From Juglans regia (taxonomy: Eukaryota > Streptophyta > Magnoliopsida > Fagales > Juglandaceae), in NCBI RefSeq assembly GCF_001411555.2, contig NC_049908.1, positions 28,248,724 to 28,312,723 on the forward strand: 64,000 nt of DNA, given 5' to 3'. The notes below the pieces were generated by a model. The model saw only the letters and a list, made by a program, of their open reading frames with translations, searched no databases and had not been told where the DNA came from. Both the position numbers and the translations under genes were made by a program. Positions 54,901-64,000 of the stretch are shown piece by piece (positions within the stretch are counted from its first letter, which is position 1; each line of letters starts with the position of its first letter).

Positions 54901-57707
54901 GATTTTTTTATTTATTAAATTATATGTGACTTCAGGCACCTTTTCTTCTGTGTTGCAATTGGCTTGTGGGCTGGACTTGCTATTGGGTACACTACAGAAT
55001 ATTATACTAGCAATGCCTACAGGTGAATAATCTTCTTCAGATTATAATTTAGTGCTTGGTTTCTTCTGGTCTTATGCATTGCTTGTTATGATCTTAAATT
55101 AATCCATTGCCATATAGTGATAATTGGATCAAGTCTTCCTGCCTCTGCTGCAAACGCATGGCATTTGCTACTTGCCCCCCCCTTCAAACTTTTAAATTTT
55201 CAGAACCTTACAAATTTTGGTTCCAGAAATGATATCACACATTTTGATGCTTAAGACCTAATTAAAATGTCATTGCTGTCCATAGAATTTCCACATGGTT
55301 AGAGGTGAACCAATAGAGGCTCAGAATTGAAATGAAATGTCAAAAGTGTTAAACTTGTAGAAAAACTTTTTATTAGAAAATAATTTTATATCATGTTGAT
55401 AACTCTGATTCCTACTTCTGCAAAATACAGCATTTAACGCGCTCAAATGAACTCTTTCAATCTAAGGAATTTGACACTATTCACTTTATAGCATCTCCAA
55501 AATAAATGATTTTGATTATATTTGAATGTGTTGTATCCATCAACTTACGAATGTGATGTTTATTACCATGTTCAACAGTCCAGTGCGCGATGTGGCAGAT
55601 TCTTGCAGGACAGGTGCTGCTACAAACGTGATTTTTGGCTTGGCTCTTGGATACAAATCTGTCATCATTCCCATCTTCTCAATTGCCATTGCCATTTATG
55701 TGAGCTTTAGCTTGGCTGCAATGTATGGAGTTTCTGTGGCTGCTTTAGGAATGCTCAGCACAATCGCCACTGGTCTAGCAATTGATGCTTACGGCCCCAT
55801 AAGTGACAATGCTGGTGGAATTGCAGAAATGGCGGGTATGAGCCATGAGATACGTGAAAGAACAGATGCTTTAGATGCTGCTGGCAATACTACTGCTGCA
55901 ATTGGCAAGGTGTTTTATCCTTTTTCCGGTTTTATACTTTCTGATTTAGTTAAGAGTAGCATTTCATGACTATGCTTTAGCACAATCTTAAAGATGCTGC
56001 CATACATAATTAGTTACTGAACTCTGTATGAGATCATTGTTTTTTGTTACCTTGCTACAGTGGTGAATATTGGCACTAGCTGCTAACCAAGAAGAGTAAC
56101 TTGAATCACATTATCCCGAGAACTAGCTTATACTGAAAAACTTCTGTTAACTTTCTGTTAACTTTGAAAACCAATTAAAGATAACTAAAAGAATGGAGAG
56201 GATATATCACAAAAATTAATCCTGGGGAAAGTGATTTAGCGGCAATGGAAAAGTTGTTGAATAAAATAACACTGTTTCTTTCCATCGGTCTTTGGAAATA
56301 TTTCCCATAACCATGGAGCAAAGGAGTTTACATTGACACTCTGTTCATCTTTTATCATTTTCTTTTTTATTTTAAGAAAAGGTGATGAAAAGCGTCTAAT
56401 AAATTGTATTTCCAGTACTAATAAAGTTAATCGTCATGGTATATGCCCCTATGCCAGGTTTCCATAAGACCTGACTCCATTTTGAGATTGCAAGTCAACC
56501 TCTGAAATTTTTGACATGTATTGACATGTTATGCCTTATGTTTCAGGGTTTTGCAATTGGATCAGCTGCTCTTGTTTCCCTAGCTTTGTTTGGTGCCTTC
56601 GTGAGCAGGGCAGGCATTAAGACCGTGGATGTGCTGACTCCAAAAGTCTTCATTGGGTTGATTGTGGGAGCCATGCTCCCATACTGGTTTTCAGCCATGA
56701 CAATGAAGAGTGTGGGAAGTGCAGCTCTCAAAATGGTTGAAGAGGTCCGCCGGCAGTTCAATACTATTCCTGGCCTCATGGAAGGAACAGCAAAACCAGA
56801 CTACGCAACTTGTGTCAAGATCTCAACTGATGCTTCACTAAGGGAAATGATCCCACCTGGCGCTTTGGTGATGCTCACGCCTCTAATTGCTGGCACCTTC
56901 TTTGGAGTGGAGACTCTTGCTGGGGTTCTTGCTGGTTCTCTTGTTTCTGGTGTGCAGGTATACCATTTTTTTTTTGGTTCTTCACAAGAGTGGCATTTGT
57001 TTGTAGACCAATACATGTTTGTCTTTAGGTATAGTTTTGCAACTGCTCTTACTTTGGCTACCACAGAAATATCTCAGTTTCTATTCTGATTGCTCATATT
57101 TTTCAATTTCTCGAATTTGTTTACTTCACATACTCTTGTTTTTGTCTGGTAATTGAAATTTGAGTTTGTCATGATGGTCAATCCATCCCCAAGTATGTAT
57201 TGGATATGTTGTCATTTTCAATCACCATCAAATGAATCCTCAGTATTTAACTGAGTATTCTATTTTATATTTTTCTTCATAGGTTGCCATCTCAGCTTCC
57301 AACACAGGTGGTGCATGGGATAATGCAAAGAAATACATAGAGGTAAGTTGTTTGCTCTTCCAATTTTTGTTTGATATTTCTTTCTAGTCTATAATACTTC
57401 ATCATCAGATTTCATTCTGCAATCATCTTTGTAAGGAGATAAGATCTCTTGGCACCAAATTTTCGGATTTTGATTCACTAATTCAATGCAATTCTCACAG
57501 GCCGGTGTTAGTGAACATGCTAAATCACTTGGTCCCAAGGGGTCAGACGCTCACAAGGCAGCCGTCATAGGCGACACGATTGGAGATCCTCTCAAGGACA
57601 CCTCTGGTCCTTCACTCAACATCCTGATCAAGCTCATGGCAGTCGAATCCTTGGTGTTTGCTCCATTCTTTGCCACTCATGGTGGCATAATCTTCAAATG
57701 GCTTTAA
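51960..57707 (+). CDS. Vacuolar H+-translocating inorganic pyrophosphatase, type I
   Basis: Eight exons: 51960-52191, 53670-54244, 54458-54837, 54936-55022, 55579-55909, 56547-56957, 57283-57342 and 57501-57707. All have GT-AG borders and correct phase, giving 760 residues, close to the usual 760-770. The product is a homodimeric, about 16-helix tonoplast pump that couples hydrolysis of pyrophosphate to proton import into the vacuole. Catalytic signatures are intact: [20 protein letters not shown] (247-266), DNVGDNVGD (273-281), [10 protein letters not shown], and [17 protein letters not shown] near the C-terminus. GNTTAAIGK (527-535) has Ala at the position that is Lys in K+-independent enzymes, so this is the K+-stimulated AVP1-like class. 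Intron 1 (about 1.5 kb) holds a palindromic MITE. One oddity is ISVGATSF at the exon 1/2 junction, where I expect ISEGATSF. Confidence 0.95.
53349..53515. mobile_element. Long-TIR palindromic MITE in pyrophosphatase intron 1
   Basis: The left half CTAGCCACAAACAAAGGG, then AAAAGTAAT(C/T)C(C/T)ACAAACTGAT, pairs with the right half over most of its length (inverted right end: CAAGCCACAAAGAGATTATA). The element can fold into one near-continuous hairpin of about 160 nt. Related sequences lie at about 2350-2490, 2941-3080, 14790-14880 and 20055-20190. Confidence 0.75.
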
Positions 57708-58600
57708 AATTTGGAGCTGTAATATGGTCATCTAACTCTGGTGTGGAGACTCGAGCAGCAAACTTGATGGAGTTCTCATCGTAATGAGTAGCTCCAAGAT
57801 GTAAAGAACAAAATAATGCGGCTTTACTTTATAAACAAGTATTCTGCATGTATATCTTGTACTGATTTTTGTTTCACTTTCTAGGCTGTTATCATATCAT
57901 GTACCTCTGTATTAACTTCAGTTTCACTCTTCAGACTCTCATCTTTCCAACATCGAAATATTCTTGATTTTCGTTTGCTTACTCTGAAAATCAGATGATT
58001 CTACACATTGATACATCGACAGTTAGGCTTCGTTGAGTTGAGTTCTCTATAAATAGTAATTAGTTTAGATGGTAGAGTGAGTTCTGTGGGATTCATCTAA
58101 GATGAGTTTAGATAGTTGAGTGAATTTTGTGGAGTCTACTTAAGATGAATTTAGATGTGTTTAGATGTTAAGATGAGTTTAAATATATTTATGGAAAGTT
58201 AAAAAAAGTTATAGGTCTAATGTGTAAAGAAGTTTTGAGTTGGGATGAATATAGTGATTTGAGAGTTAGGTGTTTGGATATTAGAAGAGATCTAAATTTA
58301 AACTGAATTTAGTAAAGCTGAGTGCAATCAAGGAGCCAAATGAGTCCATATTATACTCGATGCACTTTCATCGACCAAGGGCAACCATGGTTGGACGAAT
58401 CAATGAAGGGTAACTTATATTTTGAACCATACTTTAAAATGATTAGTCAAAGTTACAATTAGACCCTCTTGAATTTATTCATAAAGGGCAAGAATCATCT
58501 TAACCAATCAATGAAGATTCCATTCACTACCTTATTATACTCGATCAGATAAAACTATAATTGGGATATTACATGAATAAATATAAATCTATACTATCAA
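57708..58600. other. 3' UTR of the pyrophosphatase gene and spacer
   Basis: Probable 3' UTR to about 57950. After that a repeat made of AGATGAGTTTAGAT(A/G)-type motifs (58025-58330) looks like an old GTTTGGAT-class MITE. No gene. Confidence 0.5.
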
Positions 58601-59322
58601 TTTTGGAAATCATAATTGGGATTTAAAAAGAAAAATCACCCATTCCTGAACTTATCTCCCCCCACTAACTCTCTATCTCTCTCTCTCTCTCTCTTAGAAG
58701 CCTTGGCGTCACTCCTAGGCCGAGCCTCCTTTCCCCTTGAAGTTACGCCTCTTGCGGTGTGGCCACCATTCAACGGCACTTTCAAAGGTGAGGGTATTGT
58801 CTAACTGCCACCAAATTTCTTTGTCTAAACTCTCTCTCTATCTCAAGTTTGTGAGATTTAGGTGAAATCACACTAGGGTCTGCCGCCGCCACCCCACACA
58901 GCTGTCCACACTCCTAAGCCGCCATGTAAGCCCTCACAATTTTCCTTTCTCTACGATTTTATTTTCTTGGATGATTAGTTGGATTGTTGTATACTACTCT
59001 GATTTACTCTAAAGTTTATGAAAAAATCAATTGATGATAGAAGGAAATGAATGTTGGAAAGGAATGTTCGTTGATGATTAATATTGTTGTATACTATTGT
59101 GGCTTATTGTTCATAATAAAAGGAAATGAATGTTTGATGATGATTAATATTGTTATATATTATTGTGGTTTATTAAAAATCACTTGGTAAGCTTAGGGAT
59201 ATCTATTATTGTTAATGATAGAAGGAAATGAATGTTGAAAATGAATGTTTGATTATGATTAATATTTTGGAAAATAAATCGTGCAAATGTGTAAAAGATG
59301 ATTAAAAGTCAGTCCAATATAT
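58601..59322. other. Spacer with CT-rich leader-like stretch
   Basis: CT tracts at 58672-58693, then a moderately GC-rich block to about 58930. Downstream are two to three near-repeats of AAGGAAATGAATGTT and GATTAATATTGTTATA (59040-59260). No supported gene. Confidence 0.4.
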
Positions 59323-59500
59323 TAGGGGTGGGCAACGGGGCCCCGTACCCTCCCCCGCCCCCAATTTTACCCATCCTTCCTCCAATCTCCAATCCAAAAC
59401 TCAAAAAAAAAAAAAAAAGATCTAGGTTCGAGAGTCTTACCTTTGGAGTTTGGCGCAGTGAAATTGCAAAGTTCAAACGACGGTGGTGGTCGTGCAGTCG

Positions 59501-59541
<41 letters not shown>

Positions 59542-59639
59542 TTTGAGAAGACGTGCGGGAGGGAGGGGGGACTTAAGTTGAAAAGGCACCGTTTTTTCCA
59601 TTTTTTCATGACAAAACGGTGCCGTTTCACTTATGAGCT

Positions 59640-59683
<44 letters not shown>

Positions 59684-59839
59684 AATTTTAATTATATATA
59701 TAATTATGCGGGACGGGGGAAAAACGGAGCGGGGCTTAGCCCAGTCCATCCCCTGCCTCTGCTGGCCTCCAGAGGTACGGGTGGGGATGGGGCGAATAGG
59801 GCAGTGCAGCGGGGTGCGAGACCTCGTTGCCCACCCCTA
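59323..59839. mobile_element. GC-rich element with TAGGGGTGGGCAAC inverted ends
   Basis: 517 bp with perfect 14-bp terminal inverted repeats (TAGGGGTGGGCAAC / GTTGCCCACCCCTA), continuing imperfectly inward. It contains a GA tract (59503-59538), a TA tract (59641-59678) and an AAACGGTGCCGTTTC motif at 59614-59628 facing GGCACCGTTTT at 59585. The ends are typical of plant hAT-like non-autonomous elements, but no 8-bp duplication is evident. It abuts the FAR1-related pseudogene. Confidence 0.7.
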
Positions 59840-59854
59840 CAAGCCACATCCAAA

Positions 59855-60690
59855 CATAATTGATTGATCATGATAATTAACTCCCACAAAATGTATGCAT
59901 TGATCAAGTATGTTATGTCGAAAATTATAACATCACCGAACAATTTGTACACAACTCTACTTCGGGCATATGCCCAAAACACTTTTCGCAATCTAGTTTC
60001 ATGATCCATGACATAATCGAAACTATCATTTTGCACCATCATACAAGTAAAGTAGTTTTGTAGTGCTTTAGCCCCTTCGACCCCAAGCTGAATGAATCTA
60101 ACCTCACATATGTAATTACATGCATCTCTTTTTCCAAAAGTCAGATTCTCATACCCTCCTGGCTCAGCAATGCAAGAACTGTTATTCTTGCTCAATTGAA
60201 TGTCATCTATATCATTGTATTCTAATCTTCTCTTTATTGATTCATCTTACCTCTTATGATATCTAATATATCTTGCCTTTTCAGAACTGAGAGCATGAGT
60301 ATGTTCAAGGATAACATGGTTCAAGAAAACTCTCATTCAAAATCCAATATGACATTGATCTTTTCCTTGCATCAATTGTGTTCCATCGGTCTCGGTTTAA
60401 AAATATTCAACAATGAGCTTACAAACATGCCTTGCCGGACACAAGCAAGAGTGAAATATCTTATTTTCTCATCAACTCCAACTTTGGAACTTCGCTTTGT
60501 CACTCCAAAACCAACTTGTTTGGCATACCTCATATAGTATATCCTTACTTCCTCAACAAAGGAAAATGACATTCACTACTTTAGCTCTTCAACAACATCT
60601 GCACCTCCAACATTTGGTTCCATCTGCACAGCCATTAAGACATCCAATACATTTTCTTATATATCATCATTAAACTTCATAGCAGCCAAA
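59855..60690 (-). pseudogene. FAR1-RELATED SEQUENCE (FRS) fragment
   Basis: Reading the minus strand from about 60690 gives MKFNDD, then M(S)FSFVEEVRIYYMRYAKQV plus GFGVTKRSS (the FAR1 zinc-finger domain start). Past several stops come an EKARYIR segment, NDIDDIQLSKNNSS, GGYENLTFGKRDACNYI, ALQNYF, and then FWAYARSRVVYKLFGDVIIF with D-TYL (the beginning of the MULE-type transposase domain). The order is that of FHY3/FAR1-family proteins, domesticated Mutator-like transposases. In-frame stops and loss of the rest of the MULE and SWIM domains mark it as a pseudogene. The coding similarity stops where the 59323-59839 element begins. Confidence 0.8.
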
Positions 60691-61700
60691 TTTTCAGTTA
60701 TAAATTTATTATTTATATTTATTTTGATTTATGGGTCAAAAAGAAAACAATATCATATGTTATAAGCTTAATTCATTCTCACAATTAAATTGAAAATATT
60801 AGAGAAATAAAAGATTTGTCTAATAATTAGATTCACAATTATAAAGACCAGATTTTCAAGATGACACTGCGACCATAACCAAGTCAAACCAAACCAGCAA
60901 GCATTTAAAATGTCCAAATATTTATCAAATAAATCCCATGTGTGGCAGCATCTCAAGATTGCATAATGTCAAATAGTTGAAACTTTAAGATCATGATTTG
61001 GTCAAAGATCGCCTTTATAATAATGGACGCTTGCAAATTAAATTTGAATAACAATTGCAACTAAAAAAATAATAATCATTAATCATTGTTAATATATAAA
61101 TAAATATTCTTCTTTATTTTTTTGACAAGGCATGTCTCATAAATTTATAAAACTTTTATTTGGAAGTCAATATGCAAAATATACCCTCAATTTAATTGAC
61201 ATGATAAGATTTGATTTATTAGAAAAATTTAAAATTAAAATCTTTTACAAATTAAATCTTACCATATCAATAAAATGGAGGGCGTGCTTTGTTCACCGAC
61301 TTTTAAATAAATAAAACTCATAAATTTACTGAACCGAATATTACTCTTTATTCTCGATTAAATAAATAACCACTATTTACAACCACTTACCCTTCCAAAC
61401 ATCACTGCCTTCACTTGGGCATTAGATTTGTGGTAATATTTGTTTTTTTTTTTATGACTTATTTATTATATATTTTTGTATATATTTTCTCATCTTTTTT
61501 CAAAGTTATAGGAGAATTCATTGTACTTTGTCAACAACCATCAAGCATGCACGCCATCATCAATATTTCAGTCCTCGTACAGTCGTACCCACCACCTCCT
61601 TCCATTGCGACCGCCTTTTGCCACCGCTTCTAGTGGCTTGTATGTACTTGAACAACTTCATGTTTTACACACTATCGTTTTTTGTGTGAGAATCATAAAT
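60691..61700. other. AT-rich spacer
   Basis: No supported gene. Short frames are AT-driven. Confidence 0.5.
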
Positions 61701-61709
61701 GTTAAAAAA

Positions 61710-62480
61710 AAAAATCGGAAAATCAGTCCGAACTAGCCTAAACCAATCCGATTTTGGACCGATTCGGTCCAGAACTGATTTTCGTAATGGCAAAACCAGC
61801 CAAAACCGGTCTAGTTCTGATTCTAGACTTTTTAGACTCGAATTGAACTAGTTCCATTAAATTATTTTTTAAATATTATATATAAAAATATAAATTATAA
61901 TTATATATAAAATAATGTTATTATAATATATAAAATAAAAGTTTAATCTTTAACATAAAAATTTAATCGATCAAAAGCACTTTCATATGTAAATAGTGAC
62001 GAATTTGATCTGTAATAACATTCTAGCTAGGTATCCTTTTGTTGTAGTTTCAATTCCATGCATTTGTCTTCAGCTATTTGTCTCTCTCTCACACATATAT
62101 TTGTTCCAAGTTATAGATTGCTAGCTACTTTTAATGCTTTCATCTCTCACAAATCTCATGTATTCACTAAATTAATATATGCACTCACACATATATTCTC
62201 TCATCATTTACACACCATATATGCAGATTTTTTTAGTAAAACAGATTTTGTAAAGCATATTTTAGTAAATCAGATTTTTTTTAGTAGAACAGATTTTTGT
62301 AATAACAACAGGTTTTGGACTAAAAGTATAAAATATATTTTTTTAAAACAATTTTTTTATAAATAGATGTTTTTAACAAATTTACATTTTATTAAAACCA
62401 GAAAAACGGATCGAATCATACTGAAATCAGTAAAATCAAATTTATCAGTTTAGAGAAATAACCTGTACATAATCGACCAC
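61710..62480. other. Degenerate repeat with Pol-less ends
   Basis: The left end has CCGATTTTGGACCGATTCGG and CCAAAACCGGTCTAGTT. The right end has AACGGATCGAATCATACTG. The core is AT-rich with repeated CAGATTTT(T)GTA motifs. Similar motifs occur at 30480-30655 and 30920-31040. Probably a non-autonomous element of unknown family. Confidence 0.35.
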
Positions 62481-63179
62481 CTCAAACCAAATTGTTTTAG
62501 TGCTCATTTTATTATTGTAGAATCCTCCTTTAAAAAAAAAAAAAAAACCTATTAAAGTTGTCTTTTTCTCAATTGAAATCGATAAATAAGGGACCGGGAC
62601 CATTAAGTTCTATTTCACCTTTTTTATTAAAACAAAATTTTAAAATATAACCGGAATTTTAAATGGAAAGGTGAATAAGAGTGGAGGATGAGGTAGAGAT
62701 TTTAAAAGTACATCTTTCTTATTTTAAGTTGCGATTTAATCCAAAATAGATATTTAAATTTATAAAAAATTACACGAAGATAAGATAAAAGCAAATATAT
62801 TAATTTAATAATTATTAAAATTAAATCAATTAATTAATATAATATCAAATTAAATTCAAACCCTTGATTGTTATTATCTCTAATTAACTTCATATTGCCC
62901 ATAAAAATGGAAAATTAAATAAAAATATTTTAACCATAAAATAATTATATAAAAATTAATATAATCTGATGTGATACGTTATATTATAAATATATTTTTA
63001 TTATAAAATAAATTTAAAAAATTCTATAAATTTATATTAATTTATAAATTTTTTTTATATAATTTTTTTTGTGTTTATAACATTCCTTAAAAAAATAAAT
63101 AAAAAGTAGATAGGCAATTGAAAGCGATAAAGTTTCAAAAAAAGAAAGCGATAAAGTCGAACATCAAATTTTAAACGGC
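62481..63179. other. AT-rich spacer before the calreticulin promoter
   Basis: No gene. An A-run at 62533-62548 and a degraded MITE of the ACTGATATG family around 62940-63060. Confidence 0.5.
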
Positions 63180-63258
63180 AGTTATCTTTCAAGGCATCCC
63201 TTGTACTCGAGGGTAGTTCCGGAAACTTGAAAATCGAAACGTATCACCCGTGTCACAT

Positions 63259-63308
63259 CCAATTAGAACCTCCCAAGCTGGAACGGAGACCAATCAAAAA
63301 GGGCCACG
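63259..63308 (+). promoter_or_regulatory. ER stress response element in the calreticulin promoter
   Basis: CCAAT at 63290-63294, nine bases, then CCACG at 63304-63308. This is an exact CCAAT-N9-CCACG ERSE, the site bound by NF-Y together with ER-stress bZIP factors (bZIP28/bZIP60 in Arabidopsis, ATF6/XBP1 in animals). A second CCAAT lies at 63259-63263. CCACGTC within it also provides an ACGT core. The position, about 195-210 bp before the ATG and 123-141 bp before the TATA box, fits a functional promoter site. Confidence 0.82.
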
Positions 63309-63350
63309 TCAAATGAGTGACACTCTGAGCTTACCTGGCAGTCGACTACT

Positions 63351-63360
63351 TGACACGTCA
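63351..63360 (+). promoter_or_regulatory. ACGT-core bZIP site TGACACGTCA
   Basis: A near-palindromic ACGT element about 45 bp downstream of the ERSE. It is a candidate second bZIP site of the UPR-element type; the specific factor cannot be told from sequence. Confidence 0.5.
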
Positions 63361-63430
63361 AAAGCTTTTAACCACTCTGAGCTTACCGGCTCTAGCCCCT
63401 ACCCCCTTAAACGAACCCAAGTACGGGCCC

Positions 63431-63437
63431 TATATAG
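63431..63437 (+). promoter_or_regulatory. TATA box of the calreticulin gene
   Basis: TATATAG in the context GGGCCCTATATAGTTCACC, 65-71 bp before the start codon, leaving a leader of about 35-40 nt that includes a (CTAT)n stretch. Confidence 0.7.
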
Positions 63438-63501
63438 TTCACCCGGAGTTCACACTTGTTCTCTGAGGCTCCTACTCTCTCTATCTATCTATCTCTCAGC
63501 C

Positions 63502-64000
63502 ATGGCATTTGGGGCTCGTGACCCTAACCTCTTCTCTCTTTTCCTTCTCTCTCTCCTCGCAATCACCTCCGCCAAAGTCTTCTTCGAAGAACGCTTCGAC
63601 GGTATCTCTCTCTTTCGCGCTATGTATAAAATATATGTTGTGTTCGCGCGTGTTTTTCTTTTTCTTTCGATCGCATTTTAGCTTATTAGAGTCTTCGAGG
63701 GTCTGTTCACATAAATGGCTGTTTGATTCGTGAAGGATCGGGTTTTTGTGTGTATTTGCGTTCGATCTAATGGTTTTGGATTTTGAAATTGTACGAATGT
63801 CATAATTTCCATGTTTTGAATTAGATCTGAGAGAACCTTAACATTTCGATTATTTCATTGTCGAAATGGTGAAATAGTGGCTTTGCTCACGATCGGGATG
63901 GTAATGTCAAACATTTGGGATTGGATATGATTAATTTTGTTTGAGAATTTTCCATGTTGTGTGCTGAATTGATTTATTACTTTTGTATTTTGAGTACTAA
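63502..64000 (+). CDS. Calreticulin, first exon (gene continues beyond window)
   Basis: Exon 1 is 63502-63601, followed by a GT donor at 63602. The intron runs off the end of the window. It encodes MAFGARDPNLFSLFLLSLLA, then ITSAKVFFEERFDG. The first part is an ER signal peptide with a Leu/Phe core and likely cleavage at TSA/K. The VFFEERFDG start is the invariant N-terminus of mature plant calreticulin, where the next exon normally continues with D/GW-x-x-RWV. Calreticulin is a Ca2+-storing lectin chaperone of the ER lumen in the calnexin/calreticulin glycoprotein folding cycle. The promoter with an ERSE fits UPR induction. Whether it is CRT1/2 or CRT3 cannot be decided from exon 1. Confidence 0.88.

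Overview
The window is plant nuclear DNA from a woody eudicot. The evidence is GT-AG introns, AT-rich spacers crowded with MITEs, solo LTRs, LINE and SINE remnants, and plant-type genes (a P-class PPR protein, a vacuolar H+-pyrophosphatase, calreticulin, FAR1-related debris). Several MITEs begin with a GTTTGGAT-type terminus that I associate with Fagales such as walnut, oak and chestnut, but this taxonomic guess is weak.

Region 1 (about 2.5-30.06 kb) is a tandem segmental triplication. Unit A (2506-11628), unit B (11629-19627) and unit C (19628-about 30063) each carried a LINE RNase H remnant, a seven-exon gene resembling the plant ASG1 family (altered seed germination 1), and, in A and B, the same downstream SINE/MITE array. 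Copies A (5944-8440) and C (27435-29961) look intact and are almost identical over about 1.64 kb, while C resembles B on both sides of that tract, so C is a mosaic. Copy B is a pseudogene: a 436-bp copia-like solo LTR with a 5-bp target duplication sits in exon 2, and it also has frameshifts and a deletion. Unit C carries two large solo LTRs (2299 and 2902 bp, related, in opposite orientation, each with a 5-bp target duplication). Units A and B preserve the empty sites.

Region 2 (30-46 kb) holds an intronless PPR gene (36781-38610), a decayed small-protein gene directly downstream (39045-about 41262), and a four-exon plastid-type GNAT acetyltransferase gene (43107-45385). Two sequence blocks are duplicated in the same order, once in the spacer before the PPR gene and once before the GNAT gene, which points to an older local duplication.

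Region 3 (46-58 kb) is a MITE-rich spacer followed by an eight-exon gene for a complete type I (K+-dependent) vacuolar H+-pyrophosphatase (51960-57707).

Region 4 (58-64 kb) has a GC-rich mobile element abutting a minus-strand FAR1-related pseudogene, and at the right edge the promoter and first exon of a calreticulin gene. That promoter has a perfect ER stress element (CCAAT-N9-CCACG) ahead of a TATA box.

I found no CRISPR array, operon, rRNA or functional tRNA gene. No wholly new molecular system is evident. The most informative content is the recent history of the ASG1-like array (gene conversion, solo LTRs with empty-site controls, pseudogenisation) and the calreticulin ER stress promoter.
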